Below are positions 1 to 12,800 of a stretch of DNA of 64,000 bases, in pieces. Position numbers and translations under genes: made by a program. The DNA lies in assembly GCA_907165065.1 (NCBI GenBank), contig OU015538.1, positions 16,197,165 to 16,261,164 on the forward strand. Reading direction: 5' to 3'. The DNA is from Caprimulgus europaeus. Lineage: Eukaryota > Chordata > Aves > Caprimulgiformes > Caprimulgidae. Below the pieces are notes generated by a model. It saw only the letters and a list, made by a program, of their open reading frames with translations. It did no database searches and was not told where the DNA came from. Each line of letters begins with the position of its first letter. Position 1 is the first letter of the stretch.

Positions 1-189
1 AAACATTTGATCCTTCACACACCTTTTAATTCAAGAGTAGAATACTTCAGAACATAGTTTTGTAGCTGCTAAAAAGTTTACATGTGCTCAACTGCTTTTT
101 CTCTCCATGAATTTTTGATTCAGGGCTATTAAATACAAATGCAAAACCTCTAGCTCAGGAAATCACAAAGCCAAAAGTCACAGGAAAAT

Positions 190-316
190 AGCATTATGTG
201 AAAGTATCATCACTGTCCACCTCTCCCTTACATTTCACTGTTGCCATCCACTGCTGGCCACTATGGGAAACATCACATTCTACTAGGCACAGGTTTGGTC
301 TGATCAAGGATTACAC
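190..316 (+). repeat. Ancient CR1-type LINE 3' end
   Basis: The segment running from the TGGCCACTATGGGAAACA stretch through TTTGGTCTGATCAAGG resembles the tail of old amniote CR1 elements: a 'tggccactgt..gga' box, then a 'ctagatggaccttt' box, then a 'ggtctga' box. Order and spacing match on the plus strand, but many substitutions are present, so this is an old, inactive copy. No reverse transcriptase sequence is attached. The upstream limit is approximate. Confidence 0.5.
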
Positions 317-2879
317 ATATTCTTACATTAGTTTGCTTCCAGAGAAAATGTCAATTGAGCCAATCATGCTGTCCCTCTGCCTGTCTGCCAGTACTTCATG
401 TCCCAATGCAATTTTGGAACCAGCAAATTAATTCTGATAAAGTTTTCAGAGATTATTTTACTCTTACAGGTTTTGTGAAAATTCGGCTGCTGCATACAAG
501 AGAAACTACGCCCACTGATGCAGTAAAAGCGCACACTGCGTGTGTCAGCAGCAGGCTGCCCAACCAACAGCTCCAACGAGCAGTTGCCAGCGCTGCCATC
601 CAAACCAAACTTTTTTTTTTTTTAAATGGGAAAGAATGGAAAAAACTGTGGCAAAACAATCCCAACTTTCATGGTTTCCTTTGGTACCATTACAGGAAGA
701 GGAAAAAAGCTACATTAATACTTTAAAATATCTATATTAATTTCTAGCAGCCCAACTAAAGATCTATTTCAGAGTTCCTAAGACACTTATTAGAACTAAA
801 TGGAGAATAAGAAAACAATTTGTTTGGTTGGGGTTTTTTTCAGGTAGCCTCCTTCCAAAACATAAATGAACCAAAAATCAGCAAGAATGGCAATTCTTTT
901 GCAACAGAAAGTGACAGACTTTCAACAGGATCTCAATTAAATATGTACAAAATAAGGAGAATCCATAGCTTAAGTCTAAATCATCATTAACAATAAAGCA
1001 AATATATTTTAACAATAAAAGTCTTCCCTCTGTTTTTGGTACTGTTGTGCATTATCAAGTAGAAAGCCAATGGAGTAAGCTGTTGTTTATTTAATGATGA
1101 TGCTGTACTTTATATGCAAAAGCACATTTCTGGTTTTTGCAGCCTACCAATAACGAACAGAAAAAAAACATGCATTATTGATCAGCTGTCTTCTTTTGAA
1201 TTAAAAATAACTGTTGAAATTGTCCACCCAGTTACTATGAATTTAAAGTTTTTTCAGACCATTGTAAATGCAAATCTGGCTCCAAGAATAGAAAAGAAAA
1301 AACAAGATTTTTGTTAGAATTTTTTTTTCTAGTAAACAAAAATACCCCAACTGTCAGTTATAGATGGACAGCAAGTGACTTCATCTCTGGAGATAAATAG
1401 TGAGTTTTAACAACATATAGGTAGCCAAGGAGCAGGACTTATATGGATGAAAAAATGTGCAGAGAGCACAGGCATTAGCTCCCCAGCCTTTCAAAGCTGT
1501 AAAATATTAAGTTGGATTTCTCAGTAGAAGATTTTCTAGCTCTCTCTTTTTCAAATTAAATTTCCCTTTTCACAGGAATTTCCTGCTGTCAAATTTACAG
1601 ACCCTAGACCACCTTCTTAGTTCCAGTAAAACTCACATTCAATAAGTACTTCTCTCTTTCCACATACTGCATATAGAGCCTGTGCATCTAATTAAGGACA
1701 CTTACCTCAGTCACTCGATAATATGACACCCAAAAGTGTTAAACTTCTTGACCTTAATCCCTAGTAAGGGCTCTTGATTCTAGGGCTAGTTACCTTATGA
1801 AATGTAGCTGGAGTTGATTAGCACCAAACTTAATTCCAACTGAGCTACAAAATCCTTTGCTTTTTGCTTTCCCTTCTCCCTTTCACTCTCCTCTACATAT
1901 ACCAGCTACAATCACTGCTCTCTCTACGGTCACCCTTTCACCTCTTAATATTCTTCTCCCTCACAGTCCATCTCTGAGATCTCCCCACTCCAACTCCATG
2001 AAGTCCCCCATCTACCAACTACTGCTGTACTACAACCAAGCTTTCTTTCTCTCATCTAAAGATTCCTTTCTGTCTTGAATAATACCTTTTAAGTTTTTTC
2101 TTACTCCTACGCCCACAAATGGAGGCCTTTTTTAGTATCTTCCCTATTATTCTCTATCTACTGAGAAATGAACACATTTTAACAAATCAAGAATGCATGA
2201 AAAATTCATTCATGTATTTGTACAAGTCTTAAGACACAATTATGAATCCTTGAAGTGCCATATTTTAGAAACTGTCCAATTAATTGCAGAAATTCTAATT
2301 TGTAAAAAGCAAATTGACCTACTGTAGTGTTCAAGATGGTATCTTTATTTAGAATGAGTTCAGAGAGGAATCCAGAAGGATGTTTAAAAAATAGACAATA
2401 TACCATTTGGGAGATGTTTTATTCATAGAGACATTGTGAGAAAAGGATTGAAAATACTGAAGATGACTTAATTATAGTCTTGAAATGTCTTGAAATTAAT
2501 GAAACAATTCTGTCTGTTTCTCTAGGCTATGTACGAACTTTTAACATAGGCCAGGTCAGTATTGGGCTACAGATTTTGGGGAAATAATCTGAAGAAACAA
2601 GATTTTCTATTCCAATTTTTTCCTGGATTTATCTAGTTTGTTTATTTAAAGCAAAGCTATTTGACCTTTAGGCTAAAGTACAGAAATTCAACAGAACGTA
2701 ACTGTGGAAGCATGTTATTTGGTTTTGGGGTTTTTTTGGGCAGTTCCCCCCTCCCACAAAGAGCTCAAAAAGTAAAAATGTATACATTGGTTTTAAAGCA
2801 GAGAATGTAAGAAACCATTTGTTTACTGATCTATGCTGTATATTGGACACTTGGGAGTTTTTATTATAGTTTTGGCCTA
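317..2879. other. AT-rich unique sequence, no gene recognised
   Basis: The stretch contains short open frames only (up to about 120 codons), none resembling a known protein. It has homopolymer T/A runs near 610-622 and 1319-1329, and two small G/T blocks in which a G run abuts a T run (about 818-842 and 2718-2742). A pyrimidine-rich strand stretch lies at about 1855-2030. No splice-flanked exon was convincing. Confidence 0.5.
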
Positions 2880-2995
2880 AGCTAACTGACTTGGAACAAC
2901 TAATTAATTATTCCATGCCTTAGTTTGCCCATCTAAAAAAAATCCTCACACCTGAAGAGCCTTGGGAGACGCCTTTGATATTTTTTTAATAGAAG
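2880..2995 (+). repeat. MIR-like (CORE/tRNA-derived) SINE remnant
   Basis: Around 2888-2938 the sequence runs 'gacttggaacaa..' then 'ccatgccttagtttgcccatct' followed by A's. This matches the order of the conserved 3' half of MIR-type SINEs (gacctt-gggcaa, then cctcagtttccccatctgtaaaa). The next 60 bases, with 'ccttgggagacgcctttgatat', fit the 'gagatcctcggatgaaaggcgct' tail only loosely. It is old and diverged; the 5' tRNA-related part is not recognisable. Confidence 0.45.
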
Positions 2996-5689
2996 TGCAA
3001 ATTCATATTGCAAGTTTACAAATTGCAATGCATTTCAAACAACTGGAATTTAAATAAGCCTTCTTTGATCGTCCAGGGAGAATCCTGGATACTTCCTGTT
3101 CTCAAAACTAGATTTTCAAGTTTAAAGAATATCATTCAGCAACTATTCCCATTATAACATAAAGTGTCCTAAGTTTTTATTATTTGTAAACAAGTAATTT
3201 ATTTATTAAAGAAAAAAAATCACCCTCTCATCATTCTGCTTGAGGCACGTGATAACACCATAGATGAGTTTTGTCTTTCCTTTATTCATGTTAGGATTTA
3301 CAACTCAGCAAGATACAACCTAACATTTTTAAAAATCATGGTATCATACAGGAAACTATTTCAGCAATTCTCAAGACAATTCTTCACTTATTACTTTGCA
3401 GAGGGAAACAAACAAAAACCACAACACACCAGCTGGGCTAAAATCTCTCCAGCTTTTACTCTGACCCAGATGCAGTTTATTTTTAAATGGGGTGGTAAAA
3501 ACCCATGCACTTGTTGTAGTTACCCAAGTACTAAAAACATAAATAAATACAATATTTCAGCTGTGCCTCAGATGTGTTCTCCAAATTAATGTCTTAAAAG
3601 GATGATTAAAATAGCAACACATACCTGAAATATTGAAAAAAATGCTTTTTAGAGATCTAATGATGTGGAAATAAAATGTAAGGTCAGTGCAATATTTTGC
3701 ATTAAATCACTTCTATGAGAAGATGATGTTCAGATTGTTTTAGGTGCCCTGGTGCTCCTAGAAAAATCTGTTCTTTTATAAGTGGCGTGGGGAAAAAGCA
3801 AGTAGGGAAAGTTCACCTTGCCAAGAAGAAAAGATACAAAATAAAGGGAATTGGTGGTCATTCTCTTATGGCACTGCTAACAAAATTTCTCATTTGCCTT
3901 ACATACATTGTACTTCCTTCCAATTAACTTATCTCTTGTCCTTAAAAGGAACACGTAAGGACACATTGCACCATGCACATTGCATTTACCACAGAATACT
4001 ATGGGCGTGGCGGTTATCATGGGCCAGCAAATGCTCAGTAAATTGTTACCTTTACTGAAATATGTACCACAAAGCTACTGGTTAGCGTGCTTTACCTTCA
4101 CAGGTTTCCAACACACACAGTCATACTGTACCTGGAGAACAACTTATAAGGAGTAAAATGAGGCCTTTAGAATTAGGGAGAAAAGTTTTGTCTGTTTTGG
4201 CACATAATTTTCATTACAGATATTTTTTTAAAGCAATGTCATTTTTCATATTTAATGATGTTCCTCACAAACCCAGAACAGTGGAGCATAGCAAGGGGGG
4301 TCTGGATTTTTCAAAAGAACTAGTTGAAGTTAATGCCATTTTAACTGAGTTTTGGAGCAAAGTTTTATCGGAGAGCTAATTACAATGAGCTGAGAATGCC
4401 TCCAGTTTGAAAGTTATTTAATCCCTCATGGCAGAACTGTGGGTGCTGACTTCCTTACCCCCTTTCTAAAGTGCAAGCTGTTAAAAATGCTAATTGTCTG
4501 AATTCACAAAATTCTCCCTTCAAAGAGCAATAAAACTGTTCTGAAAGGCAGCTTTTGAATACTGTCTTGATTCTAAAGCAGCATACTTAAAGAAAATGGG
4601 ATCCATAAACGTCAACACCACCTGTAGTCTGCCTCAAAACGTGCCTGCTTTCTGACAACAGCATTAATAAGCCACAGGCACACTAGAACAAACATCCCTT
4701 ACTTTATCTGTTAGATAAAAGTTGAAGGAGGCAGTGGCTCCTCTTTCCCAACAGAAAGTTGGGAAACTTTCTGTTCCTAATTTGTTACAACAGAAATCTG
4801 CAAATACAAGTATAAGCATAAAACAAAGCTGAATAAAATTCAGTAGATAAGCATTTTTCCCTAAGAAGACAGGAAAGTTATGATAAGCCTTCTTGGGTTC
4901 AGTGACAATCTCTGTAAAAGAGTACAAAATCATGAAGTATTAAAGGTAAATTATCTTCCAAGTGCATTGTGACCACAAGAAAAAGCTGTATGACGAAGTA
5001 TATGAGAAGTAGACATTCTGACAATGCAAAACCCAATCTCCTGTCTTCTATTTACATAAAGGACATGACAGAAGCAACAGTTTTAGGCAGGCAGAACACC
5101 TCACCTTAACAGACATTATGAAATAAATGCATTTAAATAATATTTTATATGAAACTATCGGATACAAGATGTGGCTATTCCAATTACGAAGAATGACATT
5201 TTGGTATTGTGGTAAGCATAGCTAAAAAGAACAAAGGAGGAATAGCTATAGCTAGTAAAGTTTTTTGTCTGCTAGAGATTTCCTAAGGGAATCTTTAATC
5301 ATTAATGCCATTTTTCTACAGGATTTTCTGTCAATAAGTCATGATGAAACAAAACGGCAGCTTAAACCCAAAAAGAAAGTAAACACTTAAAAAAAAAAAT
5401 TAAAAGTCCATAAAGTTGAAAAAAACTTTTGTGGTTATGTTTGCAACAAAAAGTGATCATAACAATAGAAAGATCAAAATGTGAAGTACTAATGAATTTT
5501 TTTCTATTATTTGTTTCTCACTTTGCCACTTTATCTGCAGGCAGAGGAAAAGAAAGGAAAGAGAAAGGAAACCTGAATTCAAGCAGCCTTGTAGCCATCT
5601 GAATATTCATTACTCCTTGAACAGGACAATTTCAACGTTGTTTTACATGAAAATCATTTGATGAGAAGGAAAAATGAAAAGTAAACACA
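2996..5689. other. AT-rich unique sequence
   Basis: No gene was recognised. The stretch holds a perfect 11-bp hairpin (4750-4775) and a purine-rich run just upstream of its end (about 5540-5570). Near 4295-4350 a patch with 'ctggatttttcaaaag' and 'gaagttaatgcc' vaguely recalls an ancient amniote repeat, but the match is too weak to annotate separately. Confidence 0.5.
4750..4775. repeat. Perfect 11-bp inverted repeat, 4-nt loop
   Basis: The arm 4750-4760 (AACAGAAAGTT) is the exact reverse complement of 4765-4775 (AACTTTCTGTT), with GGGA between them. Pairing stops at 4749/4776. The stem is too short for a microRNA precursor and lacks the run of T's expected of a simple terminator. No function is inferred. 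Confidence 0.85.
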
Positions 5690-5762
5690 CAGATCACAGG
5701 ATTTACCATGCAAAAAGGTCAATGATCTATCTAGATCAGTATCCTACTAACAATGGCCAGGA
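5690..5762 (-). repeat. Ancient CR1-type LINE 3' end, minus strand
   Basis: Read on the minus strand, the segment runs 'gtcctggccattgttagtaggatactgatctagatagatcattgacc'. This is the same ordered series of boxes seen at the 3' end of old amniote CR1 copies (tggccactgt, aggatactgggctagatggacc, ggtctga). Only this tail is recognisable. The copy points the opposite way to the CR1 tail at the window start. Confidence 0.5.
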
Positions 5763-8700
5763 CTTTTGAATATGCAAAGCATATCATAGCAGATTATTAC
5801 AGTTATTACAAACACATCAGAGAGCATACAAAGGGGTTTACCATCAGGAACCACTCTCTGTCTCAAACTGGGGAATCACTGAATGGTGGTTTAGTTTTGT
5901 TTCACGTTTCCTGCCCGCCCCCCCCACCACCCCAAAAAGTCAATATCTATCAACTATGCAAAGCCTGGATCATTCATGCAGGTCTTCAGTCTTAATTCCT
6001 CTTTGGTTGCAAGAGCTGAGTGAAAAAATATCTAACATGCAATTTAATACTTCCCCATACCAGTTCAAGATCGCTTACCACAGTATGTTAAGCATACCAT
6101 CCAATTCTACTTCAAATAAAATCAAGCCACAGGACTTCAAAACCACTTCAGACAGATTATTGCAAAGTTTAATATGTTTTATTGGTTCTAAGTAAAAGGC
6201 TTTTTTTCATTAGCTTAATTTAATTCCCTCAGTGAGTTGCTGTTCTTTTTAATCTACCAAAATATTCCAATTACCCCATAGCGGTTATAAAAGAGCCTTT
6301 GCATACTTGTTGATATTTCCTTTCAGTTAGCCAGCCTTTTGAAAATCCAGGTCAAACTCTCCATTACTGTAAATCAACATAACTAAATTGAAAATAATTA
6401 CAGCAAACATGAATCTGGCATACTACAAGAATCCAGGTGGAGGCAGGATTAAAAAGATGGACAAAACAGAATGCACATTCATTATGCCTCACCTGTTCAT
6501 TTTGCCATCAAACAACAGCAAAGGATGGAAATCCAGTTCTATTTGAAAAGCTAATAACACTTATTCTGCAAAAATAACTTGGGGAGTATTTGCAAGTTCA
6601 TTTTGGTTGTCTGCATCCCTATTTGGACTTTTCCTTCCCACCCCTCCTCCCCATAAGTGAAGTGGTGGCTGCTTAACTTTCAGACGAGTACCAGAAGGTT
6701 AACTGATCCTGCATGTTAGACTGGGCTTTCTTAACCTCCTTTCACTAATCTCATAGATAAGATAAACTCATGTGAAGAGGTTATTTCTATCAGTTCTCAT
6801 TTTCTCTTTCAATTAGCAGAGATGCCTGCACTTCACATGCACCAATTGAACTATTTTATTCTCTTTACTTGATAAAATAATTCTGTGGAGCCTTAAAACA
6901 TGCATGAATCAGACCTTACTTTGACATGAGTGAAATTCTATTAGGTTCCCCCCCTGCTCCCAAGTGCTCCTGGGATTGGTTTTTGCTTTTGTTTTTAACA
7001 ACCTCATCACATATACTCATTAACAATATTGATTTAACCACAAATGAAGCCAAACTCTTAAATAGCTACTGAACAAATAGAGCAGAAGCAATAGGAACAA
7101 AGGCTTCCTCTGCCCCAAACAGCCCTACTTCTATTCCTCAATACATGCTGAAAAACATATCATTTGTAGGCACAGTTGAAAGAGTCAGCCTGTATCCTTT
7201 GCTCCAAGATTAAAGGACATAAACCAGTGGCAGTTAAAATAGGAATCCTTGATTTTTATATACAAAAAAGAGAACATATTCTGACTCAAGCGTCACACAC
7301 CCATATTTCAACTAATAATCTAGAACTGAAGCTGTGTTAGCACAGTACAATTTGAATTCTATTGTAATAATTAATCCCTCAAGTTCTACAGAAACATTGG
7401 AATCATACTAGGAGTGATACTTTTTTCTGAAGTCTGCTATGTAATTCTACTGCAGAATCCTTGAATAAAATTGGACAAGATGGGGGGAAAAAAAAATTAA
7501 AAATCACTTTCTATCATCTTCTAGAGCATTTTTCTGTGGGACTCATTTCTTTCCCTTCTAACACAGATTTTGCACAGTATCCATCTCTTCCCTCCTTCAG
7601 ACATCCCCTGTTAGCTGAAACTCTGATAAAGAGCAAAAGGAGAAAATAACTTCTCAATGTCATCTTCCTTAGCTGAAAGGTCTTGCCAGGACATGGATGG
7701 GCAAGGATTGCCTTCCTCTGCATGAAGAGGAGACAGATGTTCAACATTGAGATTTTTCTGTGTAGACAGTCTGGCTCAGAACTGAGATTGTGACATTGCT
7801 TCAGCTGCCTATGGCTCAGAATGGGGGACCCTGATGCTCATTTCAGAATCACCTGTACAAATTTTGGACAGTATTACAATTTTCCATGGTTTTGACACCT
7901 ATATATGTGATTTTGTTAATATGAATACAATCGAGTTTATCAGCTCTTTGATCAAATAACTGACTGCCTTGAACTTGAATAAAGAATTGAGAGAAAGCTT
8001 ATTTGGAAGCTTAATTTTGTGGTACAAAGTCCATTTCAGAAAGTTCATTTATTCTTAATGCAGAAAGTTCTTTCAAAAAAACATGCTGCAGTCTAAGGAA
8101 ACCGGTAACTAATGAAGATATCCTTAAATATATCTGGTCAAACGAAGAACTGCCTTTGGTGGTAAACTCTCATAAACAATGCAAAATAGATATGATTTAT
8201 CTCACTGAGGAACACTCCTGAAGAGACTGACAGCACAGTCAACTTCTTTTTAAATTGTAAGAGACAAACAAGAAAAATGCCTTCAGTAGTTAAAAGCATT
8301 TTTCCACTTAGTCATATACGAAACTCAGGGTAGAAACCAGGCCTCTAAAAATTACAGATACAATCTCTCATGAGAATTAGCGTATCTCCAGCTTCCATCT
8401 GTGAGGTCATTAAATCTCCCATCTGTTCAGAACCAGAAAGTCAGGTCCAAGTAGAAGTGTCTCAATTTGATTTTCATACATCTTGGAGATAGTTACTCAG
8501 ATTTCTAATTTAATAACAGTTTGTGTCAGCTATAAATTCTACATTCTATAATTGTCAGACTACTTGCTAGCATAATGAACCAAGATTCAAGTTTCAAATC
8601 TTTGTTGCTGTACATTATTCAAAAAGTGGTTATTTGCTCAAGTCCACTTCTGTTTAGAAAAAAATTAAGTTTTGCAAGTTCCCCAAAGGGCAGAGATAAA

Positions 8701-9735
8701 ATTCCTAGGCATGATGCAGAACACCAGTCTGGGTCCAGGAAGCAGAACATTCATGTACACTGTGTCAGACTTGGTCTGGTAAGTTCTGTCTTGCTGATAC
8801 TGCCCTGTTACTTCCATTTCCAAAGCCTGCAGGCACAGGGTTCTTCATGGTTGCTTGCCACTCCTGGTTTAAATGGGCTTCTAACTTACTCGGTGTTATA
8901 GAGAACAAAGTCTGCTTGTTTAAGAAAAGGTCTGGGCTAATTTTTCTGCCTCAAAGCTGTTTTCCACCCGCCCACCCCCCCCAAGCTTCAACCTCCTCCT
9001 CTACATCTTTTTGGAAAAAAGAAACTTAACTGGATTTCTTATAGAAATGTCAAAGCAAAGGTTGAACTGCTCCTGTCTCATTCATCAGAATTATTTTCCT
9101 CCTCTTTTCATACTTTTTATTTCTGTGGTAGAAAATAACATGGGAGACGATTTGAAATAGCACTAAATGACAAATACAGGAGTCAGATTTTTCAACCAAA
9201 GAAATCTGTAGTTCTATCATGTACAAAAACACTTAAGAGTTGACACTAGACTTTTTCCTTATATATCTGATTTCTGACATTCAAGAATGACTTTCAAAAT
9301 TAATTTCCTTTTGAGTCTGATTTTTTCCTGTTCCTTCTTGTTTAACAGTTATTAAGTATCTCATAAGCATGCACTGTACATCAATATAGAGAACTACCAT
9401 AACATAGCCCTTATTTTATTTTTCTCCATTTGTTCTTCTTCAAGTTTTTATCTCATCTGATGCATCTGCTTCAAGGCAATGTTGAAAAAAATTATTTAAT
9501 CAGTTAATAAATTTTTCCCATATTTATTTTAAACCAGCACCTATTATTTCTCTAACTCTGTGTGCTTGCTGTACCTTCTCTGATTTAACAGCAGCTGACT
9601 AGAGTTGAATTTGGCTTTTAAAGCAATACTCACCATGCCTCATTCCACTTAATTGCACCTACGGTGTGTTGAGGAATAGTGGAATTGAGGAGCAAGGGAA
9701 TGACATATTTTCTGTTGTTATTAATTTTAGGTAAG
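5763..9735. other. AT-rich unique sequence
   Basis: No gene or repeat could be identified with confidence. Open frames reach about 108 codons (8575-8901) but show no recognisable domain. C-rich runs occur near 5913-5934 and 8966-8983. The patch at about 8385-8425 read in reverse faintly resembles a CR1 tail but is too diverged to call. Confidence 0.5.
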
Positions 9736-9818
9736 GTGGGGGTTTTTGTTGTTTGGGGGTTGTGTTGTTTTTTTGGTTTTGTTTTGGGGGGTTTTTGTTT
9801 GTTTGTTTTATTTTTTTA
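9736..9818. repeat. G/T-rich low-complexity block
   Basis: About 80 bases consist almost wholly of G and T on the plus strand, with several G runs of 4-6 alternating with T runs and (GTTT)n near the end (about 9797-9810). It is the longest of a series of such blocks in the window. The G runs are separated by more than 10 bases, so a canonical short-loop quadruplex is not predicted by eye. Confidence 0.85.
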
Positions 9819-12800
9819 AGCATGTTGCATCAAGGCAACATAAACCAGGCCTGTGATGAATCATAACTACTTACAATCATGAAACCTTACAAATAATAAT
9901 TGAAAGAGTGGTTCTTTACATAAAAAGCAGATTAATACCTCTGTAAATATAGACACAGAAGCCACTTATGCTGTCAATAAGTGCTTTCAACTGCCCACTC
10001 TCCATTACTTATTCAGAGAATTTGACTAGTTCCAATTTCCATCTCAAATGCAATTCCAAGGACAATACTAGAGGCAAGATAAATGAAAATGTAAGCAGCC
10101 AAATCTAGCTTTTGAGTTTCCTAAATTGTCAAGAATTCAGACCCAAACTTATGATTTAATGACCTAAGCTATGTCTAAAATATATGTATAACAGCCAGAT
10201 GATTAGAGAAATGAATAGCTCTAGTTGCAAGTACCTTTAAAAATTAGGATATTAAAGGATGTCAACCATCGAAGCTCCCATGTCTGCATAATGGGGAATG
10301 GTTTGCATTTCAGATTTTCTTATTTTTCTGCCAAGGAAATTATTTACCCATAAGCTGAATGAAAGAAGCAGGTACATGATTTTAGAACTATTGCCTGAAC
10401 ATACACTCTGCCACTACCTAGCTCAGGAGTTATACACTTCTCTCCTAAATTCAGCCATCTAGATATTATGATGTCATACTTACCCAAGCTTTGTTCACAG
10501 GAATCCTGGAGGTCACCTATAGGAGCAGTAGCTGGCATATACTTTGTACCTAAGAAGAACTAATGGTAACAAACCTCTTAATTTATACACCTAAAACCTC
10601 TGAGTATAGAACATGTATAGAATATTCTCCATTACCTTTGCTTCTTTTGAAGGGTGATAAATAAACCAGTTATGTGGTGAATTCATGAGCTAGATAAAAA
10701 TTAAAACTTAAGAAATGCAACAAAGAAAATACAGCTGTATTAAACACAAAAGTTACTAGCCCTTAACATATAACATTTAGCCTTGAGAAGGATGAGAGCA
10801 GGCACTAAGTCCTAACCTACTCCTATCTTCTTTCCTCCTCTTTGACACTTCACCCTTTACCTTGAAGTCTTTCTACCACTACTTACAAAGCTCAGTAATT
10901 GTATGACAAGGACATGTCTCTAAGAAGGCAGAACTTAAGGACTCCTTTCTTTTCCCAAAGAGTGGTGAAAGCAGTTACGGTATTTCACTGCTGTTTATGG
11001 TCTCTAGAAACAAAGTCAGGCTTCTTTTCCAGAGGAAAAAAAAAGAGAATGGAATCTTCTACTGGGACTCATTCTGTCTTGGAAAAGCAAAGACACAGCC
11101 TTAAGAGAAGTCAAATTCTAAACTCAGCATTCCACTCAAAAAGCTCACGCAGCTAACTAACTAACTCTCTACATTGCCACAAAACTAGAATATACATGAC
11201 CTTGAGGAGTGGGTACAAAGACAACAGTGAGCCTAATCCTCAAGAACTGACCTATTCATCTTACTTATATGTAAATCTTGTCTATATCAAATACCACCAG
11301 GACAACAAATTTAGCTTTCTATAGAATTATATCCAAGGAACTGCAGGCAAAACAGGAAGAAGAGGCTTCCTGTCAGCAATCATAAAACAACAACTCTATT
11401 TTAATTCTTGAAAGCAACAGAAGTAAACCAGTTCTTGATTAAACCATGCAGCAGAAGGGTGTCACTGGTACAAACAGAAGACTATAATAACATTTCAGTA
11501 GCCCATGACAGCATGGTGCACTTTTTTCACTTCTTTCTAAAAGAAAGAAGCCTTGGGGAAGGTAGAAAAGCAAGACAGTGTTTTAGGAGAACCTTCAGAA
11601 AGAAGAACCTCAATAGTTTTGTTGTGGTGGGGCTAGGCCCATCACAAAAACCAGTTTTACCAGAGAGTAAGTTAGGAAGACTGTTATTGAAGCAACATTC
11701 TTCTACTGCCATCAACGTAACATTATTACCTGCATTGCAGTAATGCCCATGGGTACCTTGGAAGACTAAGAAGAGGTTGTAGTAGCCACTGTTAAATATT
11801 TACAGGTACTACCCAAGGATTAAGACACTCTTGATAAATTAAAATAACTTACCTACTCCCAGGTACAATCTTTGAAAGCTGAATTATGAACATAAAAGCA
11901 CTTTCAGATACTTGAATAACACAGAGAAGTGAAAAGTACCATAACCCAGACAAAAGATGCATTGCTTGTCAGTACTATTAGCTTTTTTTTTTTTTTTTTA
12001 ATTCCCTACAACTTTTCCTACCTCTACTTAGGAAACAGAAGAGAAAGGCGCATGTGAAGGGGCTAAGAGACTCTTCATCTTGCCTTCCCACTCATAATCT
12101 GAAGATGACTGTCAAAGATCTTTAATTTCCTGTTCTAGAGAGATCAGGTTAATCTTCAATGATAGGTGTTAAGAAAATCCTATAAGCAGAGCTAAGTTTT
12201 ATGCTCTGAAACTAAAAGCCATTGACATCCATCATTAGTTATGATTCCTGTGCCTAAATAAACCTTTTCATATGACAATCACTACATATGTTAACTATAA
12301 TTCTGAAGTGCATGTGTTACTATTGAATTAAGAGTGTTAAGTATTTCCAATTTGTTTTGGACAGGTTTAGAAACCTCTGGGTTTTTCCAGAATCTAAAGC
12401 AGACAGAAATATGCAAGAAATCTTTAAGTGAAAGCCACTCATACCAAAATCCCTAAAAATTATTAGCACTAAGATAGCTGATCAGATCCAGTTAAGACTT
12501 TGCATCTCCCTACCTAGACAACATTCACTCTTAAATTTATTTTCACATCTACAACATAGCACCATAGAGTCCACCAAAGCTTTCAAAACTACTACTCACA
12601 ACCATTAAGAAAGCCAGATTTCAAAGATGATCGCTAGAAGTTTATGTAATGTGAAGTATTTGCTAATAGGTGTATTCCCCAGCCTGTGTGTTACCTGCAG
12701 GTGATACTCTAAGACCCGAAAACATTTACCCTTGAGCTGTTTGCTGATTTAAGCTTCTGTTTGAACACACACAATGAAGCCTTTCCTCGATTCTGATGTC

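Noticed and set aside
198..726. Overlapping open frames at the left end as possible small genes
   Set aside because: They start at non-ATG codons or overlap a CR1 tail, the composition is that of random AT-rich DNA, and no domain is recognisable.
4295..4350. Possible ancient amniote repeat
   Set aside because: Two short word matches without the intervening order; too weak to annotate.
8385..8425. Possible minus-strand CR1 tail
   Set aside because: Only a 'aatgacctc..tggaagctgg' resemblance is present; the boxes on either side are absent.
9736..9818. G-quadruplex
   Set aside because: The G runs are separated by more than ten bases, beyond the loop lengths of a canonical quadruplex.
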